DNA of 64,000 nucleotides from Clostridium thermobutyricum DSM 4928 (GTDB taxonomy: Bacteria; Bacillota; Clostridia; Clostridiales; Clostridiaceae). Where the stretch lies: positions 124,001 through 188,000 of the forward strand of contig NZ_LTAY01000048.1 in the NCBI RefSeq assembly GCF_002050515.1. The letters run 5' to 3'. How positions within the stretch are numbered: position 1 is the stretch's first letter; each line of letters opens with the position of its first letter. Below are positions 1-9,258 of this stretch, one piece after another. Position numbers and translations under genes: made by a program. Below the pieces are notes generated by a model. It was not told where the DNA came from. It made no database searches and saw nothing but the letters and a program-made list of their open reading frames with translations.

Positions 1-128
1 TAGGAGCTGCAAGCTATGATTAATAAAGAAAGGTGCAATGGCCGAAGTTAGCTGACCGCAAGAAGGCTTTCTGGGTATATGTATAATATGCATATAACTG
101 TCACATAACGTGGAGTGCTACAACTGAG
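1..128 (+). promoter_or_regulatory. Lysine riboswitch (L box), 5' edge cut by the window
   Basis: The sequence carries the conserved L-box elements in order: GGAGCTGC near the start, AAAGGTGC then GGCCGAAG, CTGGGTATATG, ACTGTCACA, and the closing GGAGTGCTAC at about 112-121. The 5' strand of the closing P1 helix, which should match GTAGCACTCC-type sequence, starts right at the window edge, so a few bases lie outside. It sits upstream of lysA with a terminator in between, the usual arrangement for lysine-repressed premature termination. The family is well established; the regulatory outcome here is inferred. Confidence 0.93.
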
Positions 129-200
129 TTTAGTTTTTTTAGGGATAAGTCTATCCTTTTAAGCTATACGAAGATATAAATCAATTACACGCTATTACCC

Positions 201-229
201 GTCACAGAAATTCTGTGGCGTTTTGTTTT
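201..229 (+). terminator. Riboswitch-controlled intrinsic terminator of lysA
   Basis: GTCACAG and CTGTGGC form a short GC-containing stem around AAATT, followed by GTTTTGTTTT. It lies between the L-box aptamer and the lysA ribosome binding site, so it is the probable expression platform. A smaller hairpin (AGGGATA/TATCCTT, about 139-157) lies just before it. Confidence 0.8.
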
Positions 230-255
230 ACTTAAAATAGTGGAGGAATAGAAAG

Positions 256-1551
256 ATGAAATTATTTGGCAGCATGATTGTAGAAGAAAATGTATTAAGT
301 GTTGGGGGAATAAAATTAAGTAAACTAGCAGATAAATATGGAACACCTTTATATGTAATGGATGAGCAATTATTAGAAGAAAATTGTAGGGAATATTATA
401 GAAATTTTAAATGTGAAGATAAAGGTAATAAAGTTGCTTATGCTGGAAAAGCATTTTTAACTTTAGCTATGTGTAAAATAGTAGAAAAAGAAGGTTTATA
501 TCTTGATGTAGTTTCAGGAGGAGAATTATATACAGCTTATAAAGCAAATTTTCCATTAGAAAGAGTATTATTTCATGGAAATAATAAAACTTTAGATGAA
601 ATTGAACTTGGAGTTGAATTAGGAGTTGGAACTTTTGTAGTAGATAACTTTTTTGAAATTGAACATTTAAATCATATAGCAAAACAAAAAGGAAAAATAC
701 AAAATATTTATTTAAGAATTACACCAGGAATAGAAGCTCATACTCATGAATATATAAAAACAGGACAAATAGATTCTAAATTTGGTTTTGCACCTATAGG
801 GGACAATATAATAAATGCAATAAAGAAAGCTATAAATTTAGAAAATGTAAATCTTTTAGGACTTCATTGTCATATAGGTTCTCAGATTTTTGAAATTGAG
901 CCATATGAAGATGCAACAGAAATAATGCTAAAACTAATAAAAAGAGTTAAAGATGAAACTGGATATTTAATAAAAGAATTAGATTTAGGTGGAGGTTTTG
1001 GAATATATTATAGCAAAGGTGATAGTCCTAGAGAAACAAAAGAATATTGTCAAGCTATATTAAATAAAGCTGATAATGTATGTAAAGAAATAGAATTAGA
1101 AATGCCTAAATTAGTAATAGAACCTGGTAGATCAATTGTTGGTAATGCAGGAATAACTTTATATACAGTTGGATCAATAAAAGATATTCCTGATATAAGA
1201 AAATATGTTTCAGTAGATGGTGGGATGACAGATAATATAAGACCTGCACTATATCATGCAAATTATGAATGTGTAGTTGTAAATAGAGTTATTCATGATT
1301 CAAGAGAAACAGTAACAATATCAGGAAAATGTTGTGAATCAGGAGATATACTTCTTCAAGGAATAAAAATACCATCAGTTTTAAGTGGAGATTTATTAGC
1401 AATAATGTCAACAGGAGCATATGGATATTCAATGTCTAATAATTATAATAAAATACCAAAACCAGCTGTTGTTATGGTTAAAGATGGTCAAGAAAGAGTT
1501 ATTTGTAAAAGAGAGACATATGCTGATATATTAAGAAATGAAATATTGTAG
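256..1551 (+). CDS. lysA: Diaminopimelate decarboxylase
   Basis: PLP-dependent fold-type III enzyme that decarboxylates meso-diaminopimelate to L-lysine, the last step of lysine synthesis, in the cytoplasm. The 431-residue length fits the family. The pyridoxal lysine is K65 in YAGKAF; the HIGSQ, GGGFG and EPGRS phosphate-binding segments and the CCESGD motif, which contributes to the partner active site of the dimer, are all present. GGAGG lies 10 bases before the ATG. The L-box riboswitch and terminator upstream predict repression by lysine. Confidence 0.97.
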   Translation: MKLFGSMIVEENVLSVGGIKLSKLADKYGTPLYVMDEQLLEENCREYYRNFKCEDKGNKVAYAGKAFLTLAMCKIVEKEGLYLDVVSGGELYTAYKANFPLERVLFHGNNKTLDEIELGVELGVGTFVVDNFFEIEHLNHIAKQKGKIQNIYLRITPGIEAHTHEYIKTGQIDSKFGFAPIGDNIINAIKKAINLENVNLLGLHCHIGSQIFEIEPYEDATEIMLKLIKRVKDETGYLIKELDLGGGFGIYYSKGDSPRETKEYCQAILNKADNVCKEIELEMPKLVIEPGRSIVGNAGITLYTVGSIKDIPDIRKYVSVDGGMTDNIRPALYHANYECVVVNRVIHDSRETVTISGKCCESGDILLQGIKIPSVLSGDLLAIMSTGAYGYSMSNNYNKIPKPAVVMVKDGQERVICKRETYADILRNEIL

Positions 1552-1570
1552 ATATTAAAAATAATATTAA

Positions 1571-1640
1571 ACCTAATCCTTTTGTAGACAAAAATGGATA
1601 AAATTGGTAAAATAATTGTAGAAAGGATTAGGTGATTTTT
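1571..1640 (+). terminator. Long hairpin with T-run between lysA and lepB, spanning the lepB ribosome binding site
   Basis: ACCTAATCCTTT (1571-1582) and AAAGGATTAGGT (1622-1633) are perfect 12-base inverted repeats separated by 39 bases and followed by GATTTTTT, immediately before the lepB ATG at 1642. In a transcript reading through from lysA the stem would both resemble an intrinsic terminator and bury the AGGATTAGG ribosome binding site. The stem is seen; the function is inferred. Confidence 0.65.
1585..1613 (+). promoter_or_regulatory. Promoter inside the loop of the lysA-lepB hairpin
   Basis: TAGACA (1585-1590), a 17-base spacer and TAAAAT (1608-1613) match sigma-A consensus at 5 of 6 positions in each hexamer. 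Transcription would begin near 1620, after the left hairpin arm, so its mRNA would leave the lepB ribosome binding site open. Confidence 0.6.
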
Positions 1641-1641
1641 T

Positions 1642-2148
1642 ATGTGGAAAAAGGTTTTGAGAGAATGGGTATTTTTAATTGCTATAGCTTATGTAATTTC
1701 ACTATTAATAAATAAATTTTTAATTTTTACAGTTTTTATACCGAGTGGATCAATGATGCCTACTATAAATATTGGCGATAGATTAGTGGCAACTAGAATT
1801 CATAATTATGATAATATAAAGCATGGAGATATATTAGTTTTTAATTTTAGAGAAGAAGATTCTCTTTACATAAAAAGAGTTATAGGGCTTCCAGGAGATA
1901 AAATAAAAATAGATGGACAAGCTGTATATGTAAATGGAGAAAAATTAGAAGAGGAATATGTTAAATATCCAGAAGATACTTATGCAGAATATATTGTCCC
2001 AGAAAATAATTATTTCTTTTTAGGAGACAATAGAAATGATTCAAAAGATAGCAGATATTGGAATAATCCATATATAGAAGAAGAAGAAATAAAAGGAAAG
2101 GCTATTTTTAGATTTTATCCATTTGATTCTTTTGGAAAAGTAAATTAA
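1642..2148 (+). CDS. lepB: Signal peptidase I (first copy)
   Basis: Membrane-anchored serine protease that removes signal peptides from exported proteins. One N-terminal membrane segment (about residues 8-33) is followed by the catalytic serine in PSGSMMPT, the catalytic lysine in YIKRVIGLPGD, and the conserved GDNRNDSKDSRYW box. At 168 residues it is a compact Gram-positive (SipS-type) enzyme. A second, clearly related signal peptidase starts about 0.5 kb downstream. The start codon follows the AGGATTAGG ribosome binding site. Confidence 0.95.
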   Translation: MWKKVLREWVFLIAIAYVISLLINKFLIFTVFIPSGSMMPTINIGDRLVATRIHNYDNIKHGDILVFNFREEDSLYIKRVIGLPGDKIKIDGQAVYVNGEKLEEEYVKYPEDTYAEYIVPENNYFFLGDNRNDSKDSRYWNNPYIEEEEIKGKAIFRFYPFDSFGKVN

Positions 2149-2162
2149 TATATAATATTATG

Positions 2163-2194
2163 AGCATTTAGAATGATCTAAATGCTATTTTTTT
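2163..2194 (+). terminator. Intrinsic terminator after lepB copy 1
   Basis: AGCATTTAGA and TCTAAATGCT form a 10-base-pair stem with a 4-base loop, followed by ATTTTTTT. Confidence 0.85.
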
Positions 2195-2408
2195 ATATTG
2201 ATTTAAATTATATGTTTTTATAAATAAAAATATGGGTATTATAATTAATATGGACAATGAAAAATATATTCAATAAAAAAATATAGAAAATTTTATATAA
2301 AATTAATTAAAAGTCATAAATAATAATATTACATAGTAATATAGATTGATTTTTCTATTAAGATATAATTAATTTACATAACTTTGCAAGAATTTTATAT
2401 GATTTTTA

Positions 2409-2417
2409 TGATATACT
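2409..2417 (+). promoter_or_regulatory. Extended -10 promoter for the DUF3006-lepB-ftsH group
   Basis: TG-A-TATACT is a good extended -10 element about 35 bases before the first start codon. No convincing -35 lies at 16-18 bases (the nearest, TTGCAA, is 22 away). The rest of 2195-2408 is AT-rich and holds nothing else I recognise. Confidence 0.45.
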
Positions 2418-2453
2418 AATAAAGAATATATGTTCAAGAAAAGTTAGGTGATG

Positions 2454-2690
2454 ATGATAGAGAAGAACAGAGAGTTATATATAATGGATAGAAAAGAAAA
2501 AGATACTTTTATTTTAGAGAATAAATATGGTAAATTTATAGAAGTTAATAGCAAATTCGTTTTTGATAACATAAAAGAAGGGGATGTTTTAGCTAAGATA
2601 AATGGTAGATATTATTTAGATAAAGCTGAAACTGAAAATAGGAGAAAAATTATAGAAAACTCCGTGGAAGGAATGTGGGTGGACGAATGA
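2454..2690 (+). CDS. Small DUF3006-like protein
   Basis: About 78 residues. The segment YIMDRKEKDTFILE followed by a central V.FDNIKEGDVL and a charged tail (KAETENRRKI) resembles the small, uncharacterised DUF3006 family of Firmicutes (DRFEG...AVLE-type start, EGDVL middle). Three start codons are stacked (GTG 2448, ATG 2451, ATG 2454); I chose 2454 because it leaves the AGGTGAT ribosome binding site free. The stop codon overlaps the ATG of the next signal peptidase gene (ATGA), so the two are translationally coupled. Function unknown; soluble, no membrane segment. Confidence 0.65.
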   Translation: MIEKNRELYIMDRKEKDTFILENKYGKFIEVNSKFVFDNIKEGDVLAKINGRYYLDKAETENRRKIIENSVEGMWVDE

Positions 2691-3289
2691 GTGAAGAGAA
2701 TTTAACAAATAGACAAGAGATAGAAACTTCTAATACACATATTAAAAGAAGTATTAGAAATAAAAATGATAAAAATTTAAAAAAAAATAATATATTTTTT
2801 GATTGGATACTACCAATATTAATAGCTGTTGCTATTGCATTTTTAATTAATAAATTTCTTATATTTAAGGTTAAAATTCCAAGTGGATCTATGGAACCTA
2901 CTTTAAATGTAGGAGATAGATTATTTGTAACAAGAGTTTATGAACCTCAGAATTTAAAAGAGGGCGATATTGTGGTATTCTATTCTCAAGAACTTGGTAA
3001 AGTTTTAATTAAAAGGTTAATAGGACTGCCAGGGGACACAGTAAAGATAGTAGGAGGAAACGTATTTGTCAATGGTAAGGAGATAGATCAAAGCTATGTC
3101 AAATATCCAATGTCAACGTATCAGGAATTTAAAGTTCCACAAGGAGAATATTTCTTCTTAGGAGATAATAGAGCTAATTCTTATGACTCGAGATTTTGGA
3201 AAAATCCTTATATTCCAGCAAAGGATATAATGGGGAAAGCAGTGCTGAAAATTTACCCTTTTGATGATATTGAGTTTCTGAAAAGATAG
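2687..3289 (+). CDS. lepB: Signal peptidase I (second copy)
   Basis: A 200-residue type I signal peptidase with a longer cytoplasmic N-terminus (about 45 charged residues) than the first copy, then one membrane segment, catalytic serine in PSGSMEPT, catalytic lysine in LIKRLIGLPGD and the GDNRANSYDSRFW box. The first in-frame GTG is at 2675, but the ATG at 2687 follows GGGTGG by 4 bases and overlaps the upstream stop codon, so I prefer it. ftsH begins 20 bases after the stop, suggesting one operon for membrane protein processing and quality control. Confidence 0.95.
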   Translation: MSEENLTNRQEIETSNTHIKRSIRNKNDKNLKKNNIFFDWILPILIAVAIAFLINKFLIFKVKIPSGSMEPTLNVGDRLFVTRVYEPQNLKEGDIVVFYSQELGKVLIKRLIGLPGDTVKIVGGNVFVNGKEIDQSYVKYPMSTYQEFKVPQGEYFFLGDNRANSYDSRFWKNPYIPAKDIMGKAVLKIYPFDDIEFLKR

Positions 3290-3308
3290 AGAAAGGTGAG
3301 GTGGAAAG

Positions 3309-5522
3309 ATGGACCAAAAAAACAATCCAAATAAGGGGAATAAAAATTCTAATCCTAATAATATGATGAAAGGGCCAGGAAAGACCATAATTATATATAT
3401 AGTAATTGCTTTAGCGCTTGTTTTATCAGCAGGATATATTAGAAATACTTCATTAAATGAAGAAATAACATATACAAAGTTCCAACAATTACTTAATCAG
3501 AAGCAAATTTCTGAAGTTACAATAACACAAGATGACTTAGTAATTACTCCAAAAGATACTAGTGAGTACAAAGGTAAATCACTTTATACACCGAATATCA
3601 ATAATCCACAATTAATACAAGAATTAAAAGATGCAGGTGTAACTTTTGTTGGTAAAAACCCAACATATTCACCATTCATTAATACAATTGTAATGTATGG
3701 ATTAATGTTCCTATTCTTAATATTTATGTGGAAATTCGTATTCTCAAAAATGTCTGGAAAAATGGGCGGAGGTATGATGCCATTTGGTAAGAACAATGCT
3801 AAAGTCTATATGGAAGATGAAATTGGAGTAACTTTTAATGATGTTGCTGGTCAAGAGGAAGCTAAAGAATCTCTAGTAGAGGTTATAGATTACTTAAATG
3901 ACCCTAAAAAATATACTGAAATAGGAGCTAAGTTACCTAAAGGAGCTCTTTTAGTAGGACCTCCAGGTACAGGTAAAACTCTTCTTGCAAAAGCAGTTGC
4001 AGGAGAAGCAAAAGTTCCATTTTTCTCAATATCAGGTTCAAGCTTCGTTGAAATGTTTGTTGGGGCTGGAGCTAAGAGAGTTAGAGAATTATTTAAAGAT
4101 GCTGCTGAAAAAGCACCATGTATAATATTTATAGATGAAATTGATGCTGTTGGTAAAAGCAGAGATAGTCAATTACAAAGTAATGATGAAAGAGAACAAA
4201 CTCTTAACCAATTACTAGCTGAAATGGATGGATTTGATTCAAGTAAAGCAATAGTAATTCTTGCTGCTACAAATAGACCTGAAATTCTTGATAAAGCTTT
4301 ATTAAGACCAGGTAGATTTGATAGAAGAATTATAGTTGATAGACCAGATCTTCCAGGAAGAGAAGCTATACTTAAAGTTCATGCTAAAGATGTTAAATTA
4401 GCACCAGATGTAGATTTAAAAGATATAGCAAAGAGTACTCCAGGTGCTGTTGGGGCAGACCTTGCAAATATAATGAATGAAGGTGCTTTAAGAGCAGTTA
4501 GAGAAGGAAGAAAACTTGTAAGCCAAGATGACTTAAGAGAAGCAGTTGAAGATATAATTGCAGGTAAAGAAAAGAAAGATAGAATTCTTTCTAAAAAGGA
4601 AAGAGATGCTGTTGCATTCCATGAGGTTGGTCATGCTTTAGTTGCAGGTTTATTAGAGGATTCAGATCCAGTACACAAAATAACAATAGTTCCAAGAACT
4701 ATGGGAGCATTAGGATATACTATGCAGCTTCCAGAAGATGAAAAATATCTTGTATCAAAAGAAGATTTATTAAATCAAATAACAGTTATGTTTGGTGGTA
4801 GAGCTGCTGAAGAAGAAGTATTTAATCTTGTATCAACAGGAGCTTCAAATGATATTGAAAGAGCTACGCAAACAGCTAGAAGTATGGTAACTGTTTATGG
4901 TATGTCAGAAAGATTTGATATGATGGCTTTAGAGTCAGTTCAAAATAGATATCTAGATGGTAGAGCAGTTAGAAACTGTAGTGAACAAACTTCAACTATT
5001 ATAGATGAAGAAGTATTAGCAATAGTTAAGCAATGTCACCAAAAAGCAAGAGATATCTTAAGAGAAAATAGAGATTTACTTGATAAGATAACAGGTGTTC
5101 TTCTTGAAAAAGAAACTATTTTTGGAGATGAATTCATGGAAATAGTTTATGAAAAATATCCAGAAATGAAGATCAAAAAACAAGAAAGAGATAAGAGAAG
5201 AGAAGAAGCTAAGAGACAAGTTGAAGAAGCTAAGAAAAAAGCTGAAGAGTTAAGAAAAGCTAAACTTGAAGAAATAGCGAGAAGAAATGAAGAGAAAGCT
5301 TTAGCTGCTGCTAAGGCAGAAGAAGAAGCTAGAAAAGCAAAATTTGCTCCTTTAGATGAAGCTTTAGAAAAAATGAAAATGGAAAAAGAGCTAAAAGGAG
5401 AAGATTCAGAAAAAAATGAATCAGAAATAAAACCATCATTAAACATGGAAAAAGAACAAACTTCAGAAGGAAATGAAGTTGAAGTTAAAAAAGATGATGT
5501 AAATGATGATCCTCAAAATTAA
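3309..5522 (+). CDS. ftsH: ATP-dependent zinc metalloprotease FtsH
   Basis: Membrane-bound AAA+ protease that degrades misassembled membrane proteins and some regulators. Membrane segments are at about 27-45 and 120-143 with an extracellular loop between. Walker A GPPGTGKT begins at G217, Walker B is IIFIDEID, the second region of homology ends RPGRFDRR, and the zinc site is H438-E-V-G-H442 with D515 as third ligand. From about residue 616 an extra tail of some 120 residues follows: first K/E/A-rich heptad-like sequence that should form a long coiled coil, then an acidic, N/E/D-rich end. E. coli FtsH (644 residues) lacks most of this. RBS: GAAAGGTGAGGTGG. Confidence 0.97.
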   Translation: MDQKNNPNKGNKNSNPNNMMKGPGKTIIIYIVIALALVLSAGYIRNTSLNEEITYTKFQQLLNQKQISEVTITQDDLVITPKDTSEYKGKSLYTPNINNPQLIQELKDAGVTFVGKNPTYSPFINTIVMYGLMFLFLIFMWKFVFSKMSGKMGGGMMPFGKNNAKVYMEDEIGVTFNDVAGQEEAKESLVEVIDYLNDPKKYTEIGAKLPKGALLVGPPGTGKTLLAKAVAGEAKVPFFSISGSSFVEMFVGAGAKRVRELFKDAAEKAPCIIFIDEIDAVGKSRDSQLQSNDEREQTLNQLLAEMDGFDSSKAIVILAATNRPEILDKALLRPGRFDRRIIVDRPDLPGREAILKVHAKDVKLAPDVDLKDIAKSTPGAVGADLANIMNEGALRAVREGRKLVSQDDLREAVEDIIAGKEKKDRILSKKERDAVAFHEVGHALVAGLLEDSDPVHKITIVPRTMGALGYTMQLPEDEKYLVSKEDLLNQITVMFGGRAAEEEVFNLVSTGASNDIERATQTARSMVTVYGMSERFDMMALESVQNRYLDGRAVRNCSEQTSTIIDEEVLAIVKQCHQKARDILRENRDLLDKITGVLLEKETIFGDEFMEIVYEKYPEMKIKKQERDKRREEAKRQVEEAKKKAEELRKAKLEEIARRNEEKALAAAKAEEEARKAKFAPLDEALEKMKMEKELKGEDSEKNESEIKPSLNMEKEQTSEGNEVEVKKDDVNDDPQN

Positions 5523-5556
5523 GAGGAAAAAATAAAATAATAAGGAGATAATCTAG

Positions 5557-7653
5557 GTGGAACAAAACATAGATTTCTTATTTGAGAGAGAACATTTAGG
5601 GGAAACCCTAAATGTTCTTAATCGTGAGATAATAAATTATATTGATAAAAGAAAATATATAACAGATTATATTATAGATTACAGAAAAAAAGTAATTGAA
5701 GAATATAGAGATGATGAAGATAAAGTACAAGAATATTTTGACCACGAAGCCTATGTAAAAGAAGAAGCTTTTAGAACTATTGATAGAAAACTAAAAGAAT
5801 TTACAAAGCTTAAAGAAAGTCCTTATTTTGGAAAGATAAGCTTTATCGAAGATGGTAGTGTTCCAGAAGAAATGTATATAGGAAGATTTGGATTAACACC
5901 TGAAGAAACTTATGAACCTGTAATAGTTGACTGGAGAGCTCCTGTAGCTTCCCTTTTCTACAAAGGTACATTAGGTTCTGCAAGCTATCAATCTCCAGGG
6001 GGAGAGGTAGAAACAAATATAGTTGGAAGAAGACAAATAATAATAAAAAAAGGTGAATTAAAAGGTGTTTTTGATTCAGCATTAGATGTTAAGGATGAAA
6101 TACTTCAAATGGTATTAACTAATAACTCTAGTGATAAACTTAAAGATATTGTTATGACTATCCAAGAAGAGCAAGATGAAATAATTAGAGCACCAAAAGA
6201 TAAAGTAGTAGTTGTAAATGGTGTTGCAGGTTCAGGGAAGACTACAATAGCACTTCATAGAGTTTCATATCTTTTATATAATTATAGAAAGCAGTTTGGA
6301 GATAAAGTTTTAATTTTAGGTCCAAATGATATTTTTATGGACTATATAAGTGGAGTTCTTCCTTCACTAGGTGAAGATGGAATTGATAATATGACTTTTG
6401 AAGTATTTGCAATAAATGAAATAGGACTTACAGAAGAAGTTCAAGGCTTTTCATATTATATGGAAGAAGCTATGAGCGGAAATGAAATGAACTTAAGAGA
6501 TTATAAAGAAAAAAGTTCAGAGGAGTTTGTAAATAAACTTGATGAAGTTGTAAAGGAAATGAATGCAAATTATTTCAATATAGAAGATATAGTATTCTTT
6601 AATGAAACTATAATGACTAAGGAAGAAATAAAAGATTTATTCCAAAATTATTATTCTAATATGCCTTTATTTAGAAGAAGTGAAAAGATAAAAAGAATAA
6701 TAATTTCTAAAATAAAAGATAAGAGAGATGAAAAAGTTTATCTTTTAAATAAAGAAATGGAAGAAAAACTTAAAGAAGTTAAAGAAGAAGATTTAATATT
6801 TGAAAAGAATAATATTGATTTCCAAAGAAGATTAAGAATAAGAGAAATCATAAGAGAAGTAATAAATGCTAGAACTGCTCTAAATAGTTGGATAACTAGA
6901 GAAGATACAATAGATATTTATAAGAGAGCGGTTAATACAAATAACTTAACTTATATGGATCTTGCAGGAATTCTTTATCTTATGATAAAGCTAGAAGGTA
7001 AAAAATCATCTAAAGAATATAAGCATGTTGTAATAGATGAAGCTCAAGACTATAGCTTTATGCAATATAGAATAATAAAAGAAATGACAGGTTGCTCAAG
7101 CATGACTATAGTTGGTGATAGCAATCAAAGACTTATAGAAACAGATGAAGAAGTTGCTATGGTAAATCTTCAAAGTATATTTGGAGATAAGGTTATAAAT
7201 TATTCTTTAAATAAAAGTTATCGTTCAACTCAAGAGATAATGGAATATGCAAGTAAATTTTTACATGAAGAAAGAATAGTACCATTAGTAAGAAATGGAG
7301 AAAAAGTACTTGAAGAAGAAGTAACAACTATAGAAGACCAAGTGGAAACTATACTTTCAATAATGGAAGATTATGAAGAAGAAGGACTTGAAAGTATTGC
7401 AGTAATAACTAAAAATAAAGAGACACTAAAAGAAATATCACATAAATTAAAAGAAAAAACTAAAATTCTTACTTTTGATAGAAGTGATATAATCTATACT
7501 GGTGGAAAGGTTATAATGCCAGCTTACTATGCAAAAGGATTAGAGTTTGATGGTGTTATAATTCTAGAGGAAGAGAAACCTTCTCCAGACTTAGTTAAGT
7601 ATATTATGTGTACTAGAGCATTGCATAGACTTTCTGTGATAAAGAAAAAATAA
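5557..7653 (+). CDS. helD: HelD-like superfamily I helicase / RNA polymerase recycling factor
   Basis: 698 residues. A charged coiled-coil N-terminus (1-90) precedes a split UvrD-type motor: Walker A GVAGSGKTT from G222, DEAQD at 494-498, GDSNQ, SYRST and a C-terminal KGLEFDGVII motif, ending in the CTRAL motif. This order and the N-terminal coiled coil match HelD, which in B. subtilis binds RNA polymerase and helps dissociate stalled complexes, rather than a DNA repair UvrD/PcrA. GTG start 6 bases after AAGGAGATAATCT. Lies 34 bases after ftsH and before a bidirectional terminator. Confidence 0.88.
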   Translation: MEQNIDFLFEREHLGETLNVLNREIINYIDKRKYITDYIIDYRKKVIEEYRDDEDKVQEYFDHEAYVKEEAFRTIDRKLKEFTKLKESPYFGKISFIEDGSVPEEMYIGRFGLTPEETYEPVIVDWRAPVASLFYKGTLGSASYQSPGGEVETNIVGRRQIIIKKGELKGVFDSALDVKDEILQMVLTNNSSDKLKDIVMTIQEEQDEIIRAPKDKVVVVNGVAGSGKTTIALHRVSYLLYNYRKQFGDKVLILGPNDIFMDYISGVLPSLGEDGIDNMTFEVFAINEIGLTEEVQGFSYYMEEAMSGNEMNLRDYKEKSSEEFVNKLDEVVKEMNANYFNIEDIVFFNETIMTKEEIKDLFQNYYSNMPLFRRSEKIKRIIISKIKDKRDEKVYLLNKEMEEKLKEVKEEDLIFEKNNIDFQRRLRIREIIREVINARTALNSWITREDTIDIYKRAVNTNNLTYMDLAGILYLMIKLEGKKSSKEYKHVVIDEAQDYSFMQYRIIKEMTGCSSMTIVGDSNQRLIETDEEVAMVNLQSIFGDKVINYSLNKSYRSTQEIMEYASKFLHEERIVPLVRNGEKVLEEEVTTIEDQVETILSIMEDYEEEGLESIAVITKNKETLKEISHKLKEKTKILTFDRSDIIYTGGKVIMPAYYAKGLEFDGVIILEEEKPSPDLVKYIMCTRALHRLSVIKKK

Positions 7654-7660
7654 ATAAAAA

Positions 7661-7699
7661 TAAAAGCTTTCCAAAATAAAGGAAAGCTTTTATTTTTTT
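7661..7699. terminator. Bidirectional terminator between helD and the convergent ATPase gene
   Basis: TAAAAGCTTTCC and GGAAAGCTTTTA form a perfect 12-base-pair stem with an 8-base loop; a T-run follows on + and an A-run precedes it. Confidence 0.9.
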
Positions 7700-7748
7700 G
7701 ATTATATTTTTTATTTCTCTAATTATAATTTTACTAAGGTTTTAAATT

Positions 7749-8834
7749 TTAACCTAAAGATTCTATTTCTTTAATTAAATCATCATATATAGAATTTACT
7801 ATATCAAAATTCATATTTTTAACATAATATTTTTCTAAAGTATCATGAGTTAATTTTGCTTCCGCTATAAGAGACAATCCCTTATTTAAAAGTGTGTCAA
7901 ATTCATATTTATTAAAATCAATTTCGTCTTTTAGAATAGAAAGTTTATTAGTATCACACATATTATTTAAATTAAATGCAGTACCAGTTAAATTTAATTT
8001 ATATATTTCATTTTCAGAAAATACCCCAATATTAAGGTCTGGAATTATAATATGAGATATTTTTTTAGGTAATATAGGATTATGATAATATTCTACATTA
8101 TAACCATAACCAATTGCTGTATTAGCTAAATCTTCAAGTATTTCACTCTTACATAAACCAGTTTCTCCTTTGAGAATATATATAGAATCAAGATTCTTAG
8201 TTAAAGTTTCTGTGAATGAAACAACTCCATTAGGACTAAAAGCAGTTGAGAAGAGATGTCTTTCTTTTCCTAAAGGTGCAATTCTGCAATCAGGGAATAT
8301 CATATCTTTTAAAGATACTTTAAACTTAAATAAAAGATTTTTATCAAGAGCTATTTTATTAAGAGATGCCCAATCTTCATAAATTATACTAGCAGCTTTA
8401 AAATATTTATAAGCTCTTTTAAAAAGATTAGAAACAACATTGTTTACAGAAATTATTTCATCTTTATATTGAGAAATTTCTTTTTCATTTAATGCAACTG
8501 CTAAATCAATTATTTTATCTACAGCGCCAGGAGTTTTAGGATCTATGCTGTGTGGTGAAGTTCCATCTAGAAGTGCAACTTTTAGTTCTTTAATTAATAT
8601 TCCATCTAAAGATTGGTCATCTGATGAGCAATGGAATTGTTCTATATTAAATCCCTTAGAACCAAAATAGAAAGCAACTTTCTTCATTAGAGAAGACTTA
8701 CCAGTACCAGGACCACCTTTTAAGCAATAAATTTTAGTAGCATCATTTTGAGAAATTATATAATCAAAAAAAGAATGAAATCCTTCGGAGGTATTTCCGC
8801 CTAAAAACATATGACGATCAGTATTTTTTTCCAT
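7749..8834 (-). CDS. Tandem P-loop ATPase-like protein (PRK06851-like), function unknown
   Basis: 361 residues built as two related nucleotide-binding halves. The first has an intact Walker A, GGPGTGKSS at 40-48, with FHCSSDDQSLD downstream. The second has GETGLCKS at 223-230: the glycine before the lysine is a cysteine, so nucleotide binding in this half is doubtful. The layout recalls an uncharacterised Firmicute family of about 360-residue duplicated ATPases. No membrane segment. A good ribosome binding site (AGGAGC) lies 10 bases before the ATG. Single-gene unit, convergent with helD and divergent from the amino acid importer. Confidence 0.75.
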   Translation of the reverse strand: MEKNTDRHMFLGGNTSEGFHSFFDYIISQNDATKIYCLKGGPGTGKSSLMKKVAFYFGSKGFNIEQFHCSSDDQSLDGILIKELKVALLDGTSPHSIDPKTPGAVDKIIDLAVALNEKEISQYKDEIISVNNVVSNLFKRAYKYFKAASIIYEDWASLNKIALDKNLLFKFKVSLKDMIFPDCRIAPLGKERHLFSTAFSPNGVVSFTETLTKNLDSIYILKGETGLCKSEILEDLANTAIGYGYNVEYYHNPILPKKISHIIIPDLNIGVFSENEIYKLNLTGTAFNLNNMCDTNKLSILKDEIDFNKYEFDTLLNKGLSLIAEAKLTHDTLEKYYVKNMNFDIVNSIYDDLIKEIESLG

Positions 8835-9258
8835 AACAATCAGCTCCTTTACTTATTTAGCAACAATACAGTATATACTACAAAAAGATGAAATGTGATA
8901 TTGTATAAAACTTAAATGAAAAATTATCAAACTTTATAATAAATATATTAGAAATTTAAAAAGTATTAAATAAAATGATTTTTATAAAGTATAAAATGAA
9001 GTTTAAATATAAAATTCATAAATATGCATAAAAAATTACTATATATGCATATTTTTATTTAAGTATATTGAAGTGAGTAATTAATTATATAATATACGTA
9101 CAGAATAGAAGTGGTGTTTTGCTAGGGAGAACAAAAATAAAAAATAGAAAAAATTTTTAAAAAAATATTGCATAAAAATTAAAACTAAGTGTATAATTAT
9201 ACCAAGGTAAAAAAAGGAAATTTAAATATAGCAATAGAGAATTTAGGGGGAATAAATT
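8835..9258. other. Divergent intergenic region with a hairpin
   Basis: 424 bases without a gene, between divergent units. AAATATGCATA (9020-9030) and TATGCATATTT (9044-9054) form an 11-base-pair stem with a 13-base loop and a short T-rich tail; it could be an operator or a terminator of a short leader. No T-box or other riboswitch signature was found ahead of the amino acid importer. The promoter at 9168-9197 is listed separately. Confidence 0.5.
9168..9197 (+). promoter_or_regulatory. Promoter of the amino acid ABC importer operon
   Basis: TTGCAT (9168-9173), an 18-base spacer and a perfect TATAAT (9192-9197), about 60 bases before the start codon of the binding protein. Confidence 0.7.

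Noticed and set aside
5147-5446. Minus-strand serine/phenylalanine-rich open frame
   Set aside because: Antisense of the K/E/A-rich FtsH tail, low complexity, no start signals.
9068-9093. TTGAAG...TATAAT as a second importer promoter
   Set aside because: Spacer is only 14 bases, too short for sigma-A.
9055-9258. T-box or other riboswitch ahead of the amino acid importer
   Set aside because: No specifier or AGGGTGGNACCGCG-like antiterminator element; only a simple promoter is visible.
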